DNA from: Thermoactinomyces vulgaris
Lineage (GTDB): Bacteria; Bacillota; Bacilli; Thermoactinomycetales; Thermoactinomycetaceae
Length of the DNA stretch: 64,000 bases
Reading direction: 5' to 3'
Assembly (NCBI RefSeq): GCF_003688725.1
Contig: NZ_REFP01000007.1
Span: forward strand, 88,291-152,290
The notes beneath the pieces were generated by a model. The model did no database searches. It was not told where the DNA came from and saw only the letters and a program-made list of their open reading frames with translations. Position numbers and translations under genes: made by a program. Positions 42,876 to 51,673 of this stretch are shown here, piece by piece. Each line of letters starts with the position of its first letter. The stretch's first letter is position 1.

Positions 42876-44330
42876 ATGGCTATGTTTTGGAAAGACGCGG
42901 GTTGGCGTTGCCGCACCCATCGTCCGATCCATCAAGCAGATCTCATTGGGCTGATTCATCTGTATCAACCCATTGTCGGAGCTTCTGCCATCTCATTATA
43001 CATGACGCTGGCCTGTCAAGTTCCCCTTCACCGTGCCGGTGTTTCCAAGTTGTATGCTCATTCGTATTTATTGCAATTATGTTCTTTTACGTTTGATCAA
43101 CTGTTGGAAGCCAGACATTTGCTGGAAGGTGTCGGACTGATCAATACGTATGAGATCGAAGAGGAAGAAGATCATGTTTATTATGAATACGAAATGCTTC
43201 CCCCACTGACGCCGGCAAAGTTTTTTCAAAGTGATATTTTAAGTGTCACGCTTTACAACTCATTGGGCAAAGAAAGGTACATTGCATTAAAAGACTGGCT
43301 GACCGGGGACACCCGTTTTCAACCTGGCCGGAAGGAAGAAAAAAAGAAAAACATCACCCGCTCGTTTCAGGATGTGTTTGACAGCATTTCGCCGGCAGAA
43401 CTGGCCAAACAAGCTGAACGGGAAAAAGAAATGACCGTGCCGGTGGCCAAAATCGACGAAAGCCTGCATCAGGGAAAAAGGCCGGATTTTAAGCAGGACA
43501 TTGATTTTTCCATGCTGGAGTTGCGCTTGGCGCATTTATTGGGAAAAGATGTTTGGACGGAGGATTTAAAACAAGAAATCAGAGAGCTTGGTTTTTTGTA
43601 TCAGCTGGATGAATGGGCGATTTTAAAAGCGTTGCAGAATCCTTATGTGACCAGTCACGGGCAAATCCGTCTGGACCGCTTGCGTTCTTTTGTCCGAAGT
43701 GAATATTGCATGCAGTTTGGCAGCACGCCCGTGGTGGCCAAGAAGGCGGATGCGGAACAGGCAAAAGAGGAGAAAAAGATGCCGACGGATCCGGATAAGC
43801 CGCTTTCCGAAGAAGAAAAGCACATTCGGCAGTTGGCGCAAATTTCCCCCATGCAACTTTTGGCATTTTACCAGAAAGGCGGGCGAATCCCGGCCAGCGA
43901 TGTGGAAATCGTGGAGTCGTTGATTCGCCATTACGGATTGCCGCCGGGGGTTGTCAATGTGCTCTTGGAATATGTCTTGTTGAAATATGATTATAAACTG
44001 CCGCGGAATTTGGTGGAAAAAATTGCGGGCCATTGGAAGCGGCTGGGGATTTCCACGGTGGAAGAGGCCGTGGAGCAGGCGAAAAAAGAAGAATGGGAAA
44101 CGAAAAGGAAAAAGCAGCAGCCGCGTTCTTTCCATCCGAAAAGTCCCCGCAACAAGCCGGAAGCATTGCCCCGGGCGTTGCAAATGCAAATGGAACAATC
44201 CAAACGGTCAAAATCCGAACAAGAGGCAAAAGATGAATGGGCTGACCAGCAGGAACAGATTCGCGCGAAACTTCGGTTGATGAATGAGCGCTTTGTGGCC
44301 GGCAACAAGGAGAAAAAAAACACCCCCTGA
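42876..44330 (+). CDS. dnaB: Replication initiation and membrane attachment protein DnaB
   Basis: A 484-residue DnaB of the Gram-positive type (helicase-loading co-factor with DnaD/DnaI, not the helicase). The N-terminal winged-helix region (IHQADLIGLIHLYQPIVGASAISLYMTL) is typical. A C-terminal DnaD-like helical domain (about 300-400; RQLAQISPMQLLAFYQKGG, GLPPGVVNVLLEYVLLKYD) and a basic Gln-rich tail follow. Start 42876 behind AGAGGAGG. dnaI, normally next, is missing; the stop codon lies inside a hairpin and tRNA genes follow. Confidence 0.9.
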   Translation: MAMFWKDAGWRCRTHRPIHQADLIGLIHLYQPIVGASAISLYMTLACQVPLHRAGVSKLYAHSYLLQLCSFTFDQLLEARHLLEGVGLINTYEIEEEEDHVYYEYEMLPPLTPAKFFQSDILSVTLYNSLGKERYIALKDWLTGDTRFQPGRKEEKKKNITRSFQDVFDSISPAELAKQAEREKEMTVPVAKIDESLHQGKRPDFKQDIDFSMLELRLAHLLGKDVWTEDLKQEIRELGFLYQLDEWAILKALQNPYVTSHGQIRLDRLRSFVRSEYCMQFGSTPVVAKKADAEQAKEEKKMPTDPDKPLSEEEKHIRQLAQISPMQLLAFYQKGGRIPASDVEIVESLIRHYGLPPGVVNVLLEYVLLKYDYKLPRNLVEKIAGHWKRLGISTVEEAVEQAKKEEWETKRKKQQPRSFHPKSPRNKPEALPRALQMQMEQSKRSKSEQEAKDEWADQQEQIRAKLRLMNERFVAGNKEKKNTP

Positions 44331-44354
44331 ATCAACGAATGGTTGCAGGGGGTG
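44321..44354 (-). terminator. Hairpin at the dnaB stop, T-tract only on the minus strand
   Basis: CACCCCCTG pairs with CAGGGGGTG, with inner CAAC/GTTG. The eight-base A-run before it gives a T-tract on the minus strand, while the plus side lacks one. It may end dnaB poorly on the plus strand and block antisense reading into dnaB from the tRNA side. Confidence 0.5.
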
Positions 44355-44382
44355 TCAGAAGAAAAAAATTTCCTGATTCATC

Positions 44383-44411
44383 TTGCATGTTTGATGCTTG
44401 CATGATATAAT
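44383..44411 (+). promoter_or_regulatory. Promoter of the tRNA-Phe/tRNA-Leu unit
   Basis: TTGCAT (44383-44388), 17-base spacer ending in TGA, TATAAT (44406-44411): near-consensus with an extended -10. Confidence 0.8.
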
Positions 44412-44441
44412 ATCATTTGTCGCCAACAATTTGTTACATAA

Positions 44442-44517
<76 letters not shown>

Positions 44518-44524
44518 TTTTTTT

Positions 44525-44614
44525 GCCGGGGTGGCGGAATTGGCAGACGCACAGGACTTAAAATCCTGCGGTGGGTGTACCACCGTGTCGGTTCGAGTCC
44601 GACCCTCGGCACCA
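44525..44614 (+). tRNA. tRNA-Leu (TAA)
   Basis: 90 bases with a long variable arm and encoded CCA. Acceptor GCCGGGG pairs with CCTCGGC (one G-T). Anticodon stem CAGGA/TCCTG with loop CTTAAAA, anticodon TAA at 44559-44561. Seven bases separate it from tRNA-Phe. Confidence 0.97.
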
Positions 44615-44620
44615 CAACAA

Positions 44621-44682
44621 AAAAAATCCTCCTGTTTTCAATGGGTGAATTCACATCGCCTGAAAACAGGAGGATTTTTTGT
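44621..44682. terminator. Terminator of the tRNA unit, 20-bp stem
   Basis: Bases 44621-44640 and 44661-44680 are perfect complements (AATCCTCCTGTTTTCA core), with an A-run before and a T-run after, so it works in both directions. Confidence 0.92.
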
Positions 44683-44773
44683 GCAGTATTCCCGCCCCAT
44701 CCGTTTTGATTTGTGATACGATGGACATGATTGGGTTGGCGGTCGATCTGACTCTTTAGGAGGTTGAATAGAT

Positions 44774-45886
44774 ATGTCGAAGATTGATTCCATAATCGAA
44801 AGGGCGCTTGCCGGAGAACGCCTGGGGTTTGAAGACGGGCTGGCTCTGTGGGAAAGTGATGAGATAGAAAAAATGGGATGGGCAGCGGACCAGATCATGA
44901 AAAAATGGCATCCGGAGCCGATCACAACGTTTGTCATCGGTCGCAATATCAATTATACCAATATCTGTGATACGTATTGCCGGTTTTGTGCGTTTTACCG
45001 CCGGCCGGGGTCGGAAGAAGGATATGTCCTGCCGAATGAAGTGATCTTCCAAAAAATCCAGGAAACCGTGGATGTGGGCGGGACGGAAATTCTGATGCAA
45101 GGCGGCACCAATCCGGATTTGCCGTTTGAATATTATACGAATCTGTTACGGGAAATTAAAAAACGCTTTCCCGATATCACCATGCATTCTTTTTCGCCCG
45201 CTGAAATCCTGAAAATGAAAGAAGTTTCCGGCCTTTCCCTGGAAGAGGTGGTCCGCCGGTTGCATGAAGCGGGGTTGGATTCCCTGCCTGGTGGCGGAGC
45301 GGAAATCCTGGATGATGAAATTCGCCGGAAAATCAGCCGGTTGAAAGGTTCTTGGCGGGACTGGATGGATGTCATGCAAACGGCCCATCGCGTGGGGATG
45401 CATACCACGGCAACCATGGTGATCGGTTTTGGCGAAACGAATGAACACCGGGTGAATCATTTGCTCCGGATCCGGCAGGCCCAAGACGAGACGAAAGGTT
45501 TCCTCGCTTTCATCGTATGGACGTTCCAGCCGGACAACACCAATTTGAAACGGGAAAAATTGCCGCCTGAAGAATATTTGAAAGCGGTGGCGATCGCCCG
45601 TTTGATGCTGGATAATATCCCTAATCTCCAATCCTCCTGGGTAACCATGGGACCGGAAATCGGGAAAAAATCACTGCACTTCGGCTGCAATGACTTTGGA
45701 AGCACCATGATCGAAGAAAATGTGGTTTCGGCTGCCGGCACCACTCATAAAGTAAACAACCATCTCATTTTGCGCCTGATCCGGGAAGCCGGGAAAATTC
45801 CGGCGCAACGGAACACGAAATATGAGATCTTGCGTGTTTTTCAAGAGGGAGAGTATACCGAAAAGGATTTCGTGATGCAAAACTGA
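44774..45886 (+). CDS. mqnC: Cyclic dehypoxanthinyl futalosine synthase (MqnC)
   Basis: A 370-residue radical SAM enzyme. The 4Fe-4S motif is CDTYCRFC in NYTNICDTYCRFCAFYRRPG. MHSFSPAEI, LPGGGAEIL and VIGFGETNEHRVNHLLRIR are typical of the MqnC group, which cyclizes dehypoxanthine futalosine in the futalosine route to menaquinone. The closely related MqnE has a different motif neighbourhood (NLTNIC...DCKFCAF), so MqnC is preferred. AGGAGG lies ten bases before the ATG. It stands alone between the tRNA terminator and its own terminator; the other mqn genes are not in the window. Confidence 0.86.
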   Translation: MSKIDSIIERALAGERLGFEDGLALWESDEIEKMGWAADQIMKKWHPEPITTFVIGRNINYTNICDTYCRFCAFYRRPGSEEGYVLPNEVIFQKIQETVDVGGTEILMQGGTNPDLPFEYYTNLLREIKKRFPDITMHSFSPAEILKMKEVSGLSLEEVVRRLHEAGLDSLPGGGAEILDDEIRRKISRLKGSWRDWMDVMQTAHRVGMHTTATMVIGFGETNEHRVNHLLRIRQAQDETKGFLAFIVWTFQPDNTNLKREKLPPEEYLKAVAIARLMLDNIPNLQSSWVTMGPEIGKKSLHFGCNDFGSTMIEENVVSAAGTTHKVNNHLILRLIREAGKIPAQRNTKYEILRVFQEGEYTEKDFVMQN

Positions 45887-45902
45887 TTGGGGTTTTGGAT
45901 GC

Positions 45903-45936
45903 AATGGCACTCCGGTACCGGGGTGTCATTTTATAA
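45903..45936 (+). terminator. Terminator after mqnC
   Basis: AATGGCACTCCGG pairs with CCGGGGTGTCATT (G-T pairs included), followed by TTATAATTT. Confidence 0.75.
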
Positions 45937-46056
45937 TTTAAGAAAATAAATAGATTTTACTTTATATATTTGCTATTTTAAATATGTGATCAAAAAGGTT
46001 TTCTTATGGCAAATCCTTCATTTGCCCTCAGATACAGAGAGATAGGAGGAGAGGGT

Positions 46057-46689
46057 TTGACAGGAAAAACACATTTTGCCATCGGCGTGGCATCGGGTGT
46101 CGGACTGGCCGTGGCCTCCGGAAATACGGATGATGTAGGAGAACTTGCTTTAACCATTGTTTTGGCGGGAATTGCTTCTTTGCTCCCGGACATCGATGAA
46201 GACGGCAGCCTGATCAACAACTTTTTGTTTCCTTCGCTGAGCAGGACCTACCGGTCATTTGCGCTGGCGGCTTTGGGATTGGTCATGATTCTGTTGTTTT
46301 TCATCAAAAGCCTGCCTCTTTGGGTGTTACTGATGGGGGTTTTTGCCGCCGGCGTCGCTTATGCCCCTCACCGGTCGGTTACCCATTCGATTCTTACCTG
46401 CGCTTATGTTACTTGGATGTTTTACACGATTCAACCGTGGATGTCCGTACCGGTGTTGGTCGGTTATTTGTCCCATCTTTTTGCAGATACGTTAACCAGT
46501 GCGGGTGTTCCTTATTTGTGGCCTTATAAAAAGAAATTTTCAATGAAAGCTTTTGGAATCAAAGTGAAAACGGGCGGGAGCGAAGAAAAATTGATCGGAA
46601 GGCTGTCCATTTTGTTGGCTGCGCTGGGGTTTGTTTATTTGATCGGACTGATTCTTTATAACGAAGTAAAAATGGCCGGATGGTTCTGA
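46057..46689 (+). CDS. ytxB: YdjM/YtxB-like membrane-bound hydrolase family protein
   Basis: A 210-residue membrane protein. N-terminal LTGKTHFAIGVASGVGLA carries the His of the family, followed by LLPDIDEDGSLI, HRSVTHSIL and GYLSHLFADTLTSAGVPYLWP. This His/Asp pattern defines the YdjM (DUF457) membrane metal-dependent hydrolase group. Substrate unknown. TTG start at 46057, six bases after AGGAGGA. Position before ytxC and thrS equals ytxB in B. subtilis; the terminator after it separates it partly from ytxC. Confidence 0.75.
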   Translation: MTGKTHFAIGVASGVGLAVASGNTDDVGELALTIVLAGIASLLPDIDEDGSLINNFLFPSLSRTYRSFALAALGLVMILLFFIKSLPLWVLLMGVFAAGVAYAPHRSVTHSILTCAYVTWMFYTIQPWMSVPVLVGYLSHLFADTLTSAGVPYLWPYKKKFSMKAFGIKVKTGGSEEKLIGRLSILLAALGFVYLIGLILYNEVKMAGWF

Positions 46690-46693
46690 AGAG

Positions 46694-46724
46694 AAGGCTT
46701 GGTTTTTTGACCAAGTCTTTTTTA
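46694..46724 (+). terminator. Terminator after ytxB
   Basis: AAGGCTTGGT pairs with ACCAAGTCTT (one G-T), loop TTTTTG, then a T-run. Confidence 0.8.
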
Positions 46725-46827
46725 TTTCTTGTGGGTCCTTTTGTTTTTTTGTATACCGTTATTGGTTGCAACATATATTGGTATGGAAAGTGGTTCTGAG
46801 AATATCCGTGGATGGGAGGGGAGACGG

Positions 46828-47712
46828 TTGAAATATCTGATTTCGTTTGATCAGAGAGATGAGCCATTTCGTTCCTGTTTGCAAGACTTGCGGGAGGGCA
46901 TCCGCTCCGTCTGCCCGGTTTTTGACATGAAAGAGATGGGGATGGGAGAACGTTTTGTCATCCTCATCCGGTTGAGAAAGTGGATGGATGAGAAACAAAG
47001 GGATCGGATTGTATGGCAAGTGGGCAAAATCCTGACCCGTTACATTTGTGACCATCTGGAACCGAAATGGATCAGCAAAATGATTCAATCCAGTCACCAT
47101 TATTTCACAAAGCAGGAAATCAGGCAGATTCAGCAGCAGGTGTTGGAGCAATTGGAGACCAGCGCATGGGAATGCCAACAGGTGATATACCGCAGCCGGC
47201 GGGAGAAATTGGAGAAACAAATCACCGGATTTTTGAAAGAAAATCATCACATTGCTTTGGACGGTTTTGTTTCCTTTCGCTTGAAGGCATACCGGAAAAC
47301 GCTGATGGCTTGTGTGGAGGAAGCCATTCAAGCTTACCGTTTGAAAAGGCAATACCATGAATTTATTGAATTGTTGCGCATGTTCATCGAGTCCCGGCCC
47401 CCGAAAATCGGGCTGGTGCATGTCATCCATGACAACCAACAATTTCATGTGCTGAAATCGGACGGCACCCCGGTTTTGGACAAAGACCTGGAGCCGGTTT
47501 TTATGGAAATGGCCGATCAAACGGCATCCCAAAAAGATCACCTGATGAGCATTTTGTTAAGCATGACGCCGGAGCGAATCATCATTCATACCACCTGTCC
47601 GGATGAAAATGTGATCAAGACCCTGATGCAAATTTTTGAAGGAAGAGTGATGACTTGTGACGGCTGCAGCCAATGTCAGCCTTCCGCCCGGCCGTTTTTG
47701 GAAGATGCTTGA
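46828..47712 (+). CDS. ytxC: Sporulation-associated protein YtxC
   Basis: A 294-residue soluble protein of the YtxC family, found only in spore formers and of unknown biochemical role. Seen: a long helical middle (SHHYFTKQEIRQIQQQVLEQLE), FVSFRLKAYRKTLMACVEEAI and the C-terminal run ERIIIHTTCPDENVIKTLMQIFEGRV ending near the cysteine cluster CDGCSQC. TTG start at 46828 behind GGGAGGGGAG; the longer frame upstream runs through the ytxB terminator. Synteny with thrS supports the name. Confidence 0.82.
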   Translation: MKYLISFDQRDEPFRSCLQDLREGIRSVCPVFDMKEMGMGERFVILIRLRKWMDEKQRDRIVWQVGKILTRYICDHLEPKWISKMIQSSHHYFTKQEIRQIQQQVLEQLETSAWECQQVIYRSRREKLEKQITGFLKENHHIALDGFVSFRLKAYRKTLMACVEEAIQAYRLKRQYHEFIELLRMFIESRPPKIGLVHVIHDNQQFHVLKSDGTPVLDKDLEPVFMEMADQTASQKDHLMSILLSMTPERIIIHTTCPDENVIKTLMQIFEGRVMTCDGCSQCQPSARPFLEDA

Positions 47713-47738
47713 CGAACCCGTGACGGAATGAGTATAAT
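47709..47738 (+). promoter_or_regulatory. thrS leader promoter
   Basis: TTGACG (47709-47714), 18-base spacer, TATAAT (47733-47738). Confidence 0.75.
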
Positions 47739-47745
47739 ACATAAC

Positions 47746-48017
47746 AAATTTTATCCGAAAGCAATGATGAGGACACGGGCATCTCCGACGGTTTCAGAGA
47801 GTGGGGGTCAGCGGCTGGAAGCCTCCATAACCCAATCGGAAAATGCTTACCACCTCAGAGCTGCAACAAGGAACGCATCTTGGATGCCAGTAATTGTTGC
47901 CGGGACTCGCCGTTATTGAGATGAGAGAACCTTGAACAGCCTGGTCCGGCTGTTTCAGGTTGAAAAAGGGTGGAACCGCGACGACCAGCTCGTCCCTTTA
48001 TGGGAGGGGCTTTTTTT
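47746..48017 (+). ncRNA. T-box riboswitch, Thr-specific, upstream of thrS
   Basis: The leader has the AG-bulge region (TCAGAGAGTGGGG near 47795) and a candidate Thr specifier ACC in GCTTACCACC near 47850. The T-box core GGTGGAACCGCG lies at 47969-47980. A terminator hairpin, AGCTCGTCCC with GGGAGGGGCT and seven T, ends the leader at 48017. Uncharged tRNA-Thr should pair with the core and let transcription pass into thrS. Confidence 0.9.
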
Positions 48018-48045
48018 ATTGAAGATGAAAAAAGGAGAGATGGAA

Positions 48046-49953
48046 ATGAGCATCAGTGTCAAATTCCCGGACGGTTCCGTTCGTGAGTATGAATCGTCCG
48101 TCACGGTTGGGGAGATTGCCGACTCCATCAGCCGGAGCTTGTCCAAAAAGGCTGTTGCCGGCAAAATCAACGGCCAAGTGGTGGATTTGTCCAGAGAAGT
48201 GCCGGACGGTGCCGAAATCCAAGTTCTGACTTTGGAAGATGAGGAAGGCTTGGAAGTTTACCGCCACAGCACCGCTCACTTGATGGCGCAGGCGTTGAAA
48301 CGATTGTATCCGGATGTGAAACTGGGGATCGGCCCGGTGATTGAAGACGGATTTTATTATGACGTGGATTTGCCGGTTCGTTTGACGCCGGAGGACCTGC
48401 CCAAGATCGAAGAAGAGATGAGAAAAATCGTCAAAGAAAATTTGCCGATTGAGCGAAAAGTCGTTTCCCGGGAGGAAGCCATCCGGATTTATGAAGAAAC
48501 CGGGGATCATCTGAAATTGGAGATCATTCGTGACCTGCCGGAAGATGCAGTGATCACCATGTATCATCAAGGCGAGTTTTTTGATCTGTGCCGCGGTCCC
48601 CATTTGCCGTCCACCGGAAAGATTAAAGCGTTTAAATTATTAAGCATTGCCGGAGCTTATTGGCGCGGGGATTCGGACAACCAGATGTTGCAGAGGATTT
48701 ACGGGACGGCCTGGCCGAAACAATCCCAGTTGGAGGAACATCTGAACTTCCTGGAAGAAGCGAAAAAGCGGGATCACCGGAAACTGGGAAGAGAACTCGG
48801 CTTATACATGTTCTCGGAGGAAGCCCCCGGCATGCCGTTTTATTTGCCGAACGGGATGATTTTGCGCAATGAATTGGAACAATACTCGCGTGATTTGCAA
48901 ATCAAAGCCGGTTACAAAGAAGTCCGCACTCCGCTCATCATGAACCAGCGCTTGTGGGAACAATCGGGACACTGGGACCATTACAAGGAAAACATGTACT
49001 TCACCAATGTGGATGAATCCGCTTTTGCCGTCAAACCGATGAACTGTCCCGGACATATGCTGATATTTAAACATGATATCCGCTCATACCGGGATTTGCC
49101 GCTTCGCCTGGCTGAATTCGGGCAAGTGCATCGCCACGAGTTGTCGGGAGCCTTAAACGGCATGCTCCGGGTCCGGACTTTCACCCAGGATGATGCACAT
49201 ATCTTTGTGCGGCCGGATCAGATCGAAGAAGAAGTGACCGCCGCGCTTCAACTGGTGGATCAGATTTACAGCACTTTTGGTTTCCCCTATTCCATCGAGC
49301 TTTCCACCCGTCCCGAAGATTCAATGGGTTCGGACGAACTGTGGGAAAAAGCCGAATCCGCGCTGCAGAACGTGTTGGATAAGTCCGGCATCGAATACCG
49401 GATCAATGAGGGGGACGGTGCGTTTTACGGTCCGAAGATCGATTTCCATATCCGGGATGCTTTGAAGCGGAGCCATCAATGCGCCACCATCCAATTGGAT
49501 TTCCAAATGCCCGAGAAATTTGATCTCTCCTATGTCGGGGAAGACAATGAGCGGCATCGCCCGGTGGTGATTCACCGAGCCATTTACGGATCAATTGACC
49601 GCTTTATCGGGATATTGGTCGAGCACTATGGCGGTGCTTTCCCGTTATGGCTGGCTCCGGTTCAAGCCAAGGTGATTCCGATTTCCCGCGCGTTCAATGA
49701 CTACGCTGAACAAGTGACGGCCCGGTTACGGGATGCGGGAATTCGCGCGGAACTGGACGGCCGTGATGAAAAAGTGGGTTATAAAATCCGGGAAGCCCAG
49801 GTGCAAAAAGTTCCCTACATGCTGGTGATCGGTGAAAAAGAAATGAATGCCGACGCCGTGGCTGTCCGGAAGCGGACCGAAGGGGACCTCGGGGCCAAGC
49901 TGCTGGATGAAGTGATAGAACAATTGGTGTCCGAAATCAAAGAGAAAAAATGA
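48046..49953 (+). CDS. thrS: Threonyl-tRNA synthetase
   Basis: A 635-residue class II synthetase. TGS domain (1-62; ISVKFPDGSVREY), the HxxxH editing/SAD domain (YRHSTAHLMAQALKRLYPDV; YHQGEFFDLCRGPHLPSTG), catalytic core with motif 2 region FGQVHRHELSGALNGMLRVRTFTQDDAH and zinc ligands (MNCPGHMLIF), then the anticodon-binding domain (about 540-635; PVQAKVIPISRAFNDYA). Start 48046 behind AAAGGAG, directly after the T-box terminator. Confidence 0.97.
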   Translation: MSISVKFPDGSVREYESSVTVGEIADSISRSLSKKAVAGKINGQVVDLSREVPDGAEIQVLTLEDEEGLEVYRHSTAHLMAQALKRLYPDVKLGIGPVIEDGFYYDVDLPVRLTPEDLPKIEEEMRKIVKENLPIERKVVSREEAIRIYEETGDHLKLEIIRDLPEDAVITMYHQGEFFDLCRGPHLPSTGKIKAFKLLSIAGAYWRGDSDNQMLQRIYGTAWPKQSQLEEHLNFLEEAKKRDHRKLGRELGLYMFSEEAPGMPFYLPNGMILRNELEQYSRDLQIKAGYKEVRTPLIMNQRLWEQSGHWDHYKENMYFTNVDESAFAVKPMNCPGHMLIFKHDIRSYRDLPLRLAEFGQVHRHELSGALNGMLRVRTFTQDDAHIFVRPDQIEEEVTAALQLVDQIYSTFGFPYSIELSTRPEDSMGSDELWEKAESALQNVLDKSGIEYRINEGDGAFYGPKIDFHIRDALKRSHQCATIQLDFQMPEKFDLSYVGEDNERHRPVVIHRAIYGSIDRFIGILVEHYGGAFPLWLAPVQAKVIPISRAFNDYAEQVTARLRDAGIRAELDGRDEKVGYKIREAQVQKVPYMLVIGEKEMNADAVAVRKRTEGDLGAKLLDEVIEQLVSEIKEKK

Positions 49954-49960
49954 CAATGAA

Positions 49961-49997
49961 AAAAGCACCCCGTTTGGTGAAGGGGGTGCTTTTTTTA
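49961..49997. terminator. Bidirectional terminator, thrS / DUF420 gene
   Basis: AAAAGCACCCC pairs with GGGGTGCTTTT; A and T runs flank it on both sides, serving both convergent genes. Confidence 0.85.
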
Positions 49998-50543
49998 ATA
50001 ATAAGGGGAAATCATCAAATACACCAGCACGCCGGTGATGCTGACATACAGCCAAATCGGCATGGTCCAGCGTGCGATTTTCCGGTGCCTTTCCACCTGC
50101 ATCTTCAGGCCGCGAACCATCGTGAAAAGGGCCAGAAACACGGTGGGGGCGGCCAGAACGATATGGGTGATCAAGATGAAGTAATATATGATTTTGATCC
50201 ACCCTTCGCCGCCGTAAGAAGTGGAAGGCGCCAACGAATGATAAACCAGATAAGTGATCAAAAAAAGAGCAGTCGAACCAAAGGCGGCAAAGATAAAACG
50301 ACGGTGCATGCGTATATTTTTTTTCTTGATGAAATATAATGCGGTAATGAGGAACACCGTCGTAAAGCTGTTGAAAATCGCGTTTAACATGGGCAAAAAC
50401 GTTAAATCCACATGATCGAACCCTTGGTATTTCGGCATGAAAAAGAGGACGACGATGATGGCATTGATGATGATGGTCAATGCGACGATCCATGCTGTGG
50501 TCTTCTTTTCGTCCGCCGGAATTTGCCTGGTTTGGTCAGCCAT
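49995..50543 (-). CDS. DUF420 family membrane protein (YozB/CtaM-like)
   Basis: A 182-residue protein with five membrane segments: about 19-37, 55-73, 84-103, 118-140 and 158-178. Conserved histidines lie between segments (IRMHRRFIFAAF, TYLVYHSLAPS, ITHIVLAAP, RHRKIARWTMPIWLYVSITGV). This matches DUF420; the S. aureus member CtaM is needed for cytochrome aa3/heme A oxidase maturation. GAAACC lies near the ATG; the ribosome site is AAAGGGTG. Convergent with thrS. Confidence 0.82.
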   Translation of the reverse strand: MADQTRQIPADEKKTTAWIVALTIIINAIIVVLFFMPKYQGFDHVDLTFLPMLNAIFNSFTTVFLITALYFIKKKNIRMHRRFIFAAFGSTALFLITYLVYHSLAPSTSYGGEGWIKIIYYFILITHIVLAAPTVFLALFTMVRGLKMQVERHRKIARWTMPIWLYVSITGVLVYLMISPYY

Positions 50544-50714
50544 GGTTTCACCCTTTCATTGCAATGAACTCAACTTCAGTATACATTTTTTTACTGACAA
50601 ACTCCTGTGAAAAAGGTGACAAAACGGACAAAACTTTTCCCTTTATTTTCCGTTTGACGGATCCCGGAGAAAAGAATATATTCAAAGTGGCCGTTTTGAA
50701 ATCGTGCGTCACGT

Positions 50715-50744
50715 TTGACACGGGTTTTATTTCTGTGATAGTAT
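50715..50744 (+). promoter_or_regulatory. Promoter of the infC operon
   Basis: TTGACA (50715-50720), 18-base spacer, TAGTAT (50739-50744). Confidence 0.6.
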
Positions 50745-50750
50745 ATTTTT

Positions 50751-50893
50751 GTCATGCAAGAAGAAGCGCCCGCTTCTCACCTGGTCAACGCGGAGTTGGC
50801 AGGTTCTGATGCAACTGATTTTCCTGTTGGATATTGGAAGCAAAGTGTGGGCGTTTTCTGCGCTTACACTTTTTTATTTTTCAATTTTTTTCC
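50751..50893 (+). ncRNA. Ribosomal protein L20 leader with attenuator
   Basis: The leader starts with the hairpin AGAAGCG-CCC-GCTTCTCACC, typical of the Bacillus L20 leader. It ends with a terminator (AGTGTGGGCG with CGCTTACACT, then T5ATTTTT, 50844-50880). In B. subtilis excess L20 binds this leader and favours termination before infC-rpmI-rplT. Confidence 0.8.
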
Positions 50894-50906
50894 GGAGGTG
50901 GCAGGT

Positions 50907-51422
50907 ATCAGCAAGGAACATCAGCACCAAGTCAATGAGTCGATTCGTGCTCGGGAAGTTCGCCTGATCGGCGTTGACGGTACGCAATTGGGAATCAAAC
51001 CCATCCGTGAGGCTTTGCAGCTTGCACAAGAAGCCAATCTCGATCTCGTGAATGTTGCCCCGCAGGCAAAACCGCCGGTTTGCCGTATCATGGATTACGG
51101 AAAGTACCGTTACGAACAAAGCAAACGCGAAAAAGAAGCACGCAAGAATCAAAAAACGATTCAAATCAAAGAGGTGCGCCTCAGCCCGACGATTGAAGAG
51201 AACGACATCAAAACCAAATTAAGCAATGTGAAAAAATTCCTTAAAAAAGGAAACAAAGTGAAGTTGACCATTCGATTCCGCGGCCGGGAAATCACTCACC
51301 AGGAATTGGGACGCAGTATTTTGGACCGGATGGCAAAGGAAGTGGAAGACCTTTCGGAAATCGAACGGGCTCCGAAATTGGAAGGCCGTCAGATGATCAT
51401 GATTTTAGCACCGAAACAGTAG
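50907..51422 (+). CDS. infC: Translation initiation factor IF-3
   Basis: A 171-residue IF-3. N-domain ([50 protein letters not shown]), basic linker and C-domain ([43 protein letters not shown]). No ATG, GTG or TTG lies at a usable distance: the only codon with a good site is AUC at 50907, eight bases after GGAGG, giving I-S-K-E as in other IF-3 proteins. Rare AUU/AUC starts let IF-3 limit its own translation. First gene of infC-rpmI-rplT. Confidence 0.93.
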   Translation: MSKEHQHQVNESIRAREVRLIGVDGTQLGIKPIREALQLAQEANLDLVNVAPQAKPPVCRIMDYGKYRYEQSKREKEARKNQKTIQIKEVRLSPTIEENDIKTKLSNVKKFLKKGNKVKLTIRFRGREITHQELGRSILDRMAKEVEDLSEIERAPKLEGRQMIMILAPKQ

Positions 51423-51437
51423 AAGGAGGACAATGTT

Positions 51438-51635
51438 ATGCCAAAAATGAAAACCAAAAAAGCTGCGGCAAAGCGCTTTAAGAAAACCGGAACCGGCAAA
51501 GTGAAACGCTCCCATGCGTATACAAGCCACTTGTTTGAGGCAAAAAGCCCGAAGCGCAAACGCAAATTGCGTAAAAGTGCAATCATGCACTCCGGTGATG
51601 AAAAACGGATCAGACAGTTGATTTCCTATCTGTAA
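51438..51635 (+). CDS. rpmI: Ribosomal protein L35 (bL35)
   Basis: A 65-residue basic protein: [40 protein letters not shown]. Complete at family length. GAAGGAGGAC precedes the ATG, 15 bases after infC. Confidence 0.97.
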   Translation: MPKMKTKKAAAKRFKKTGTGKVKRSHAYTSHLFEAKSPKRKRKLRKSAIMHSGDEKRIRQLISYL

Positions 51636-51673
51636 GAAACGCCTAAAGAAAGAGACTTCAGGAGGGATTTATT

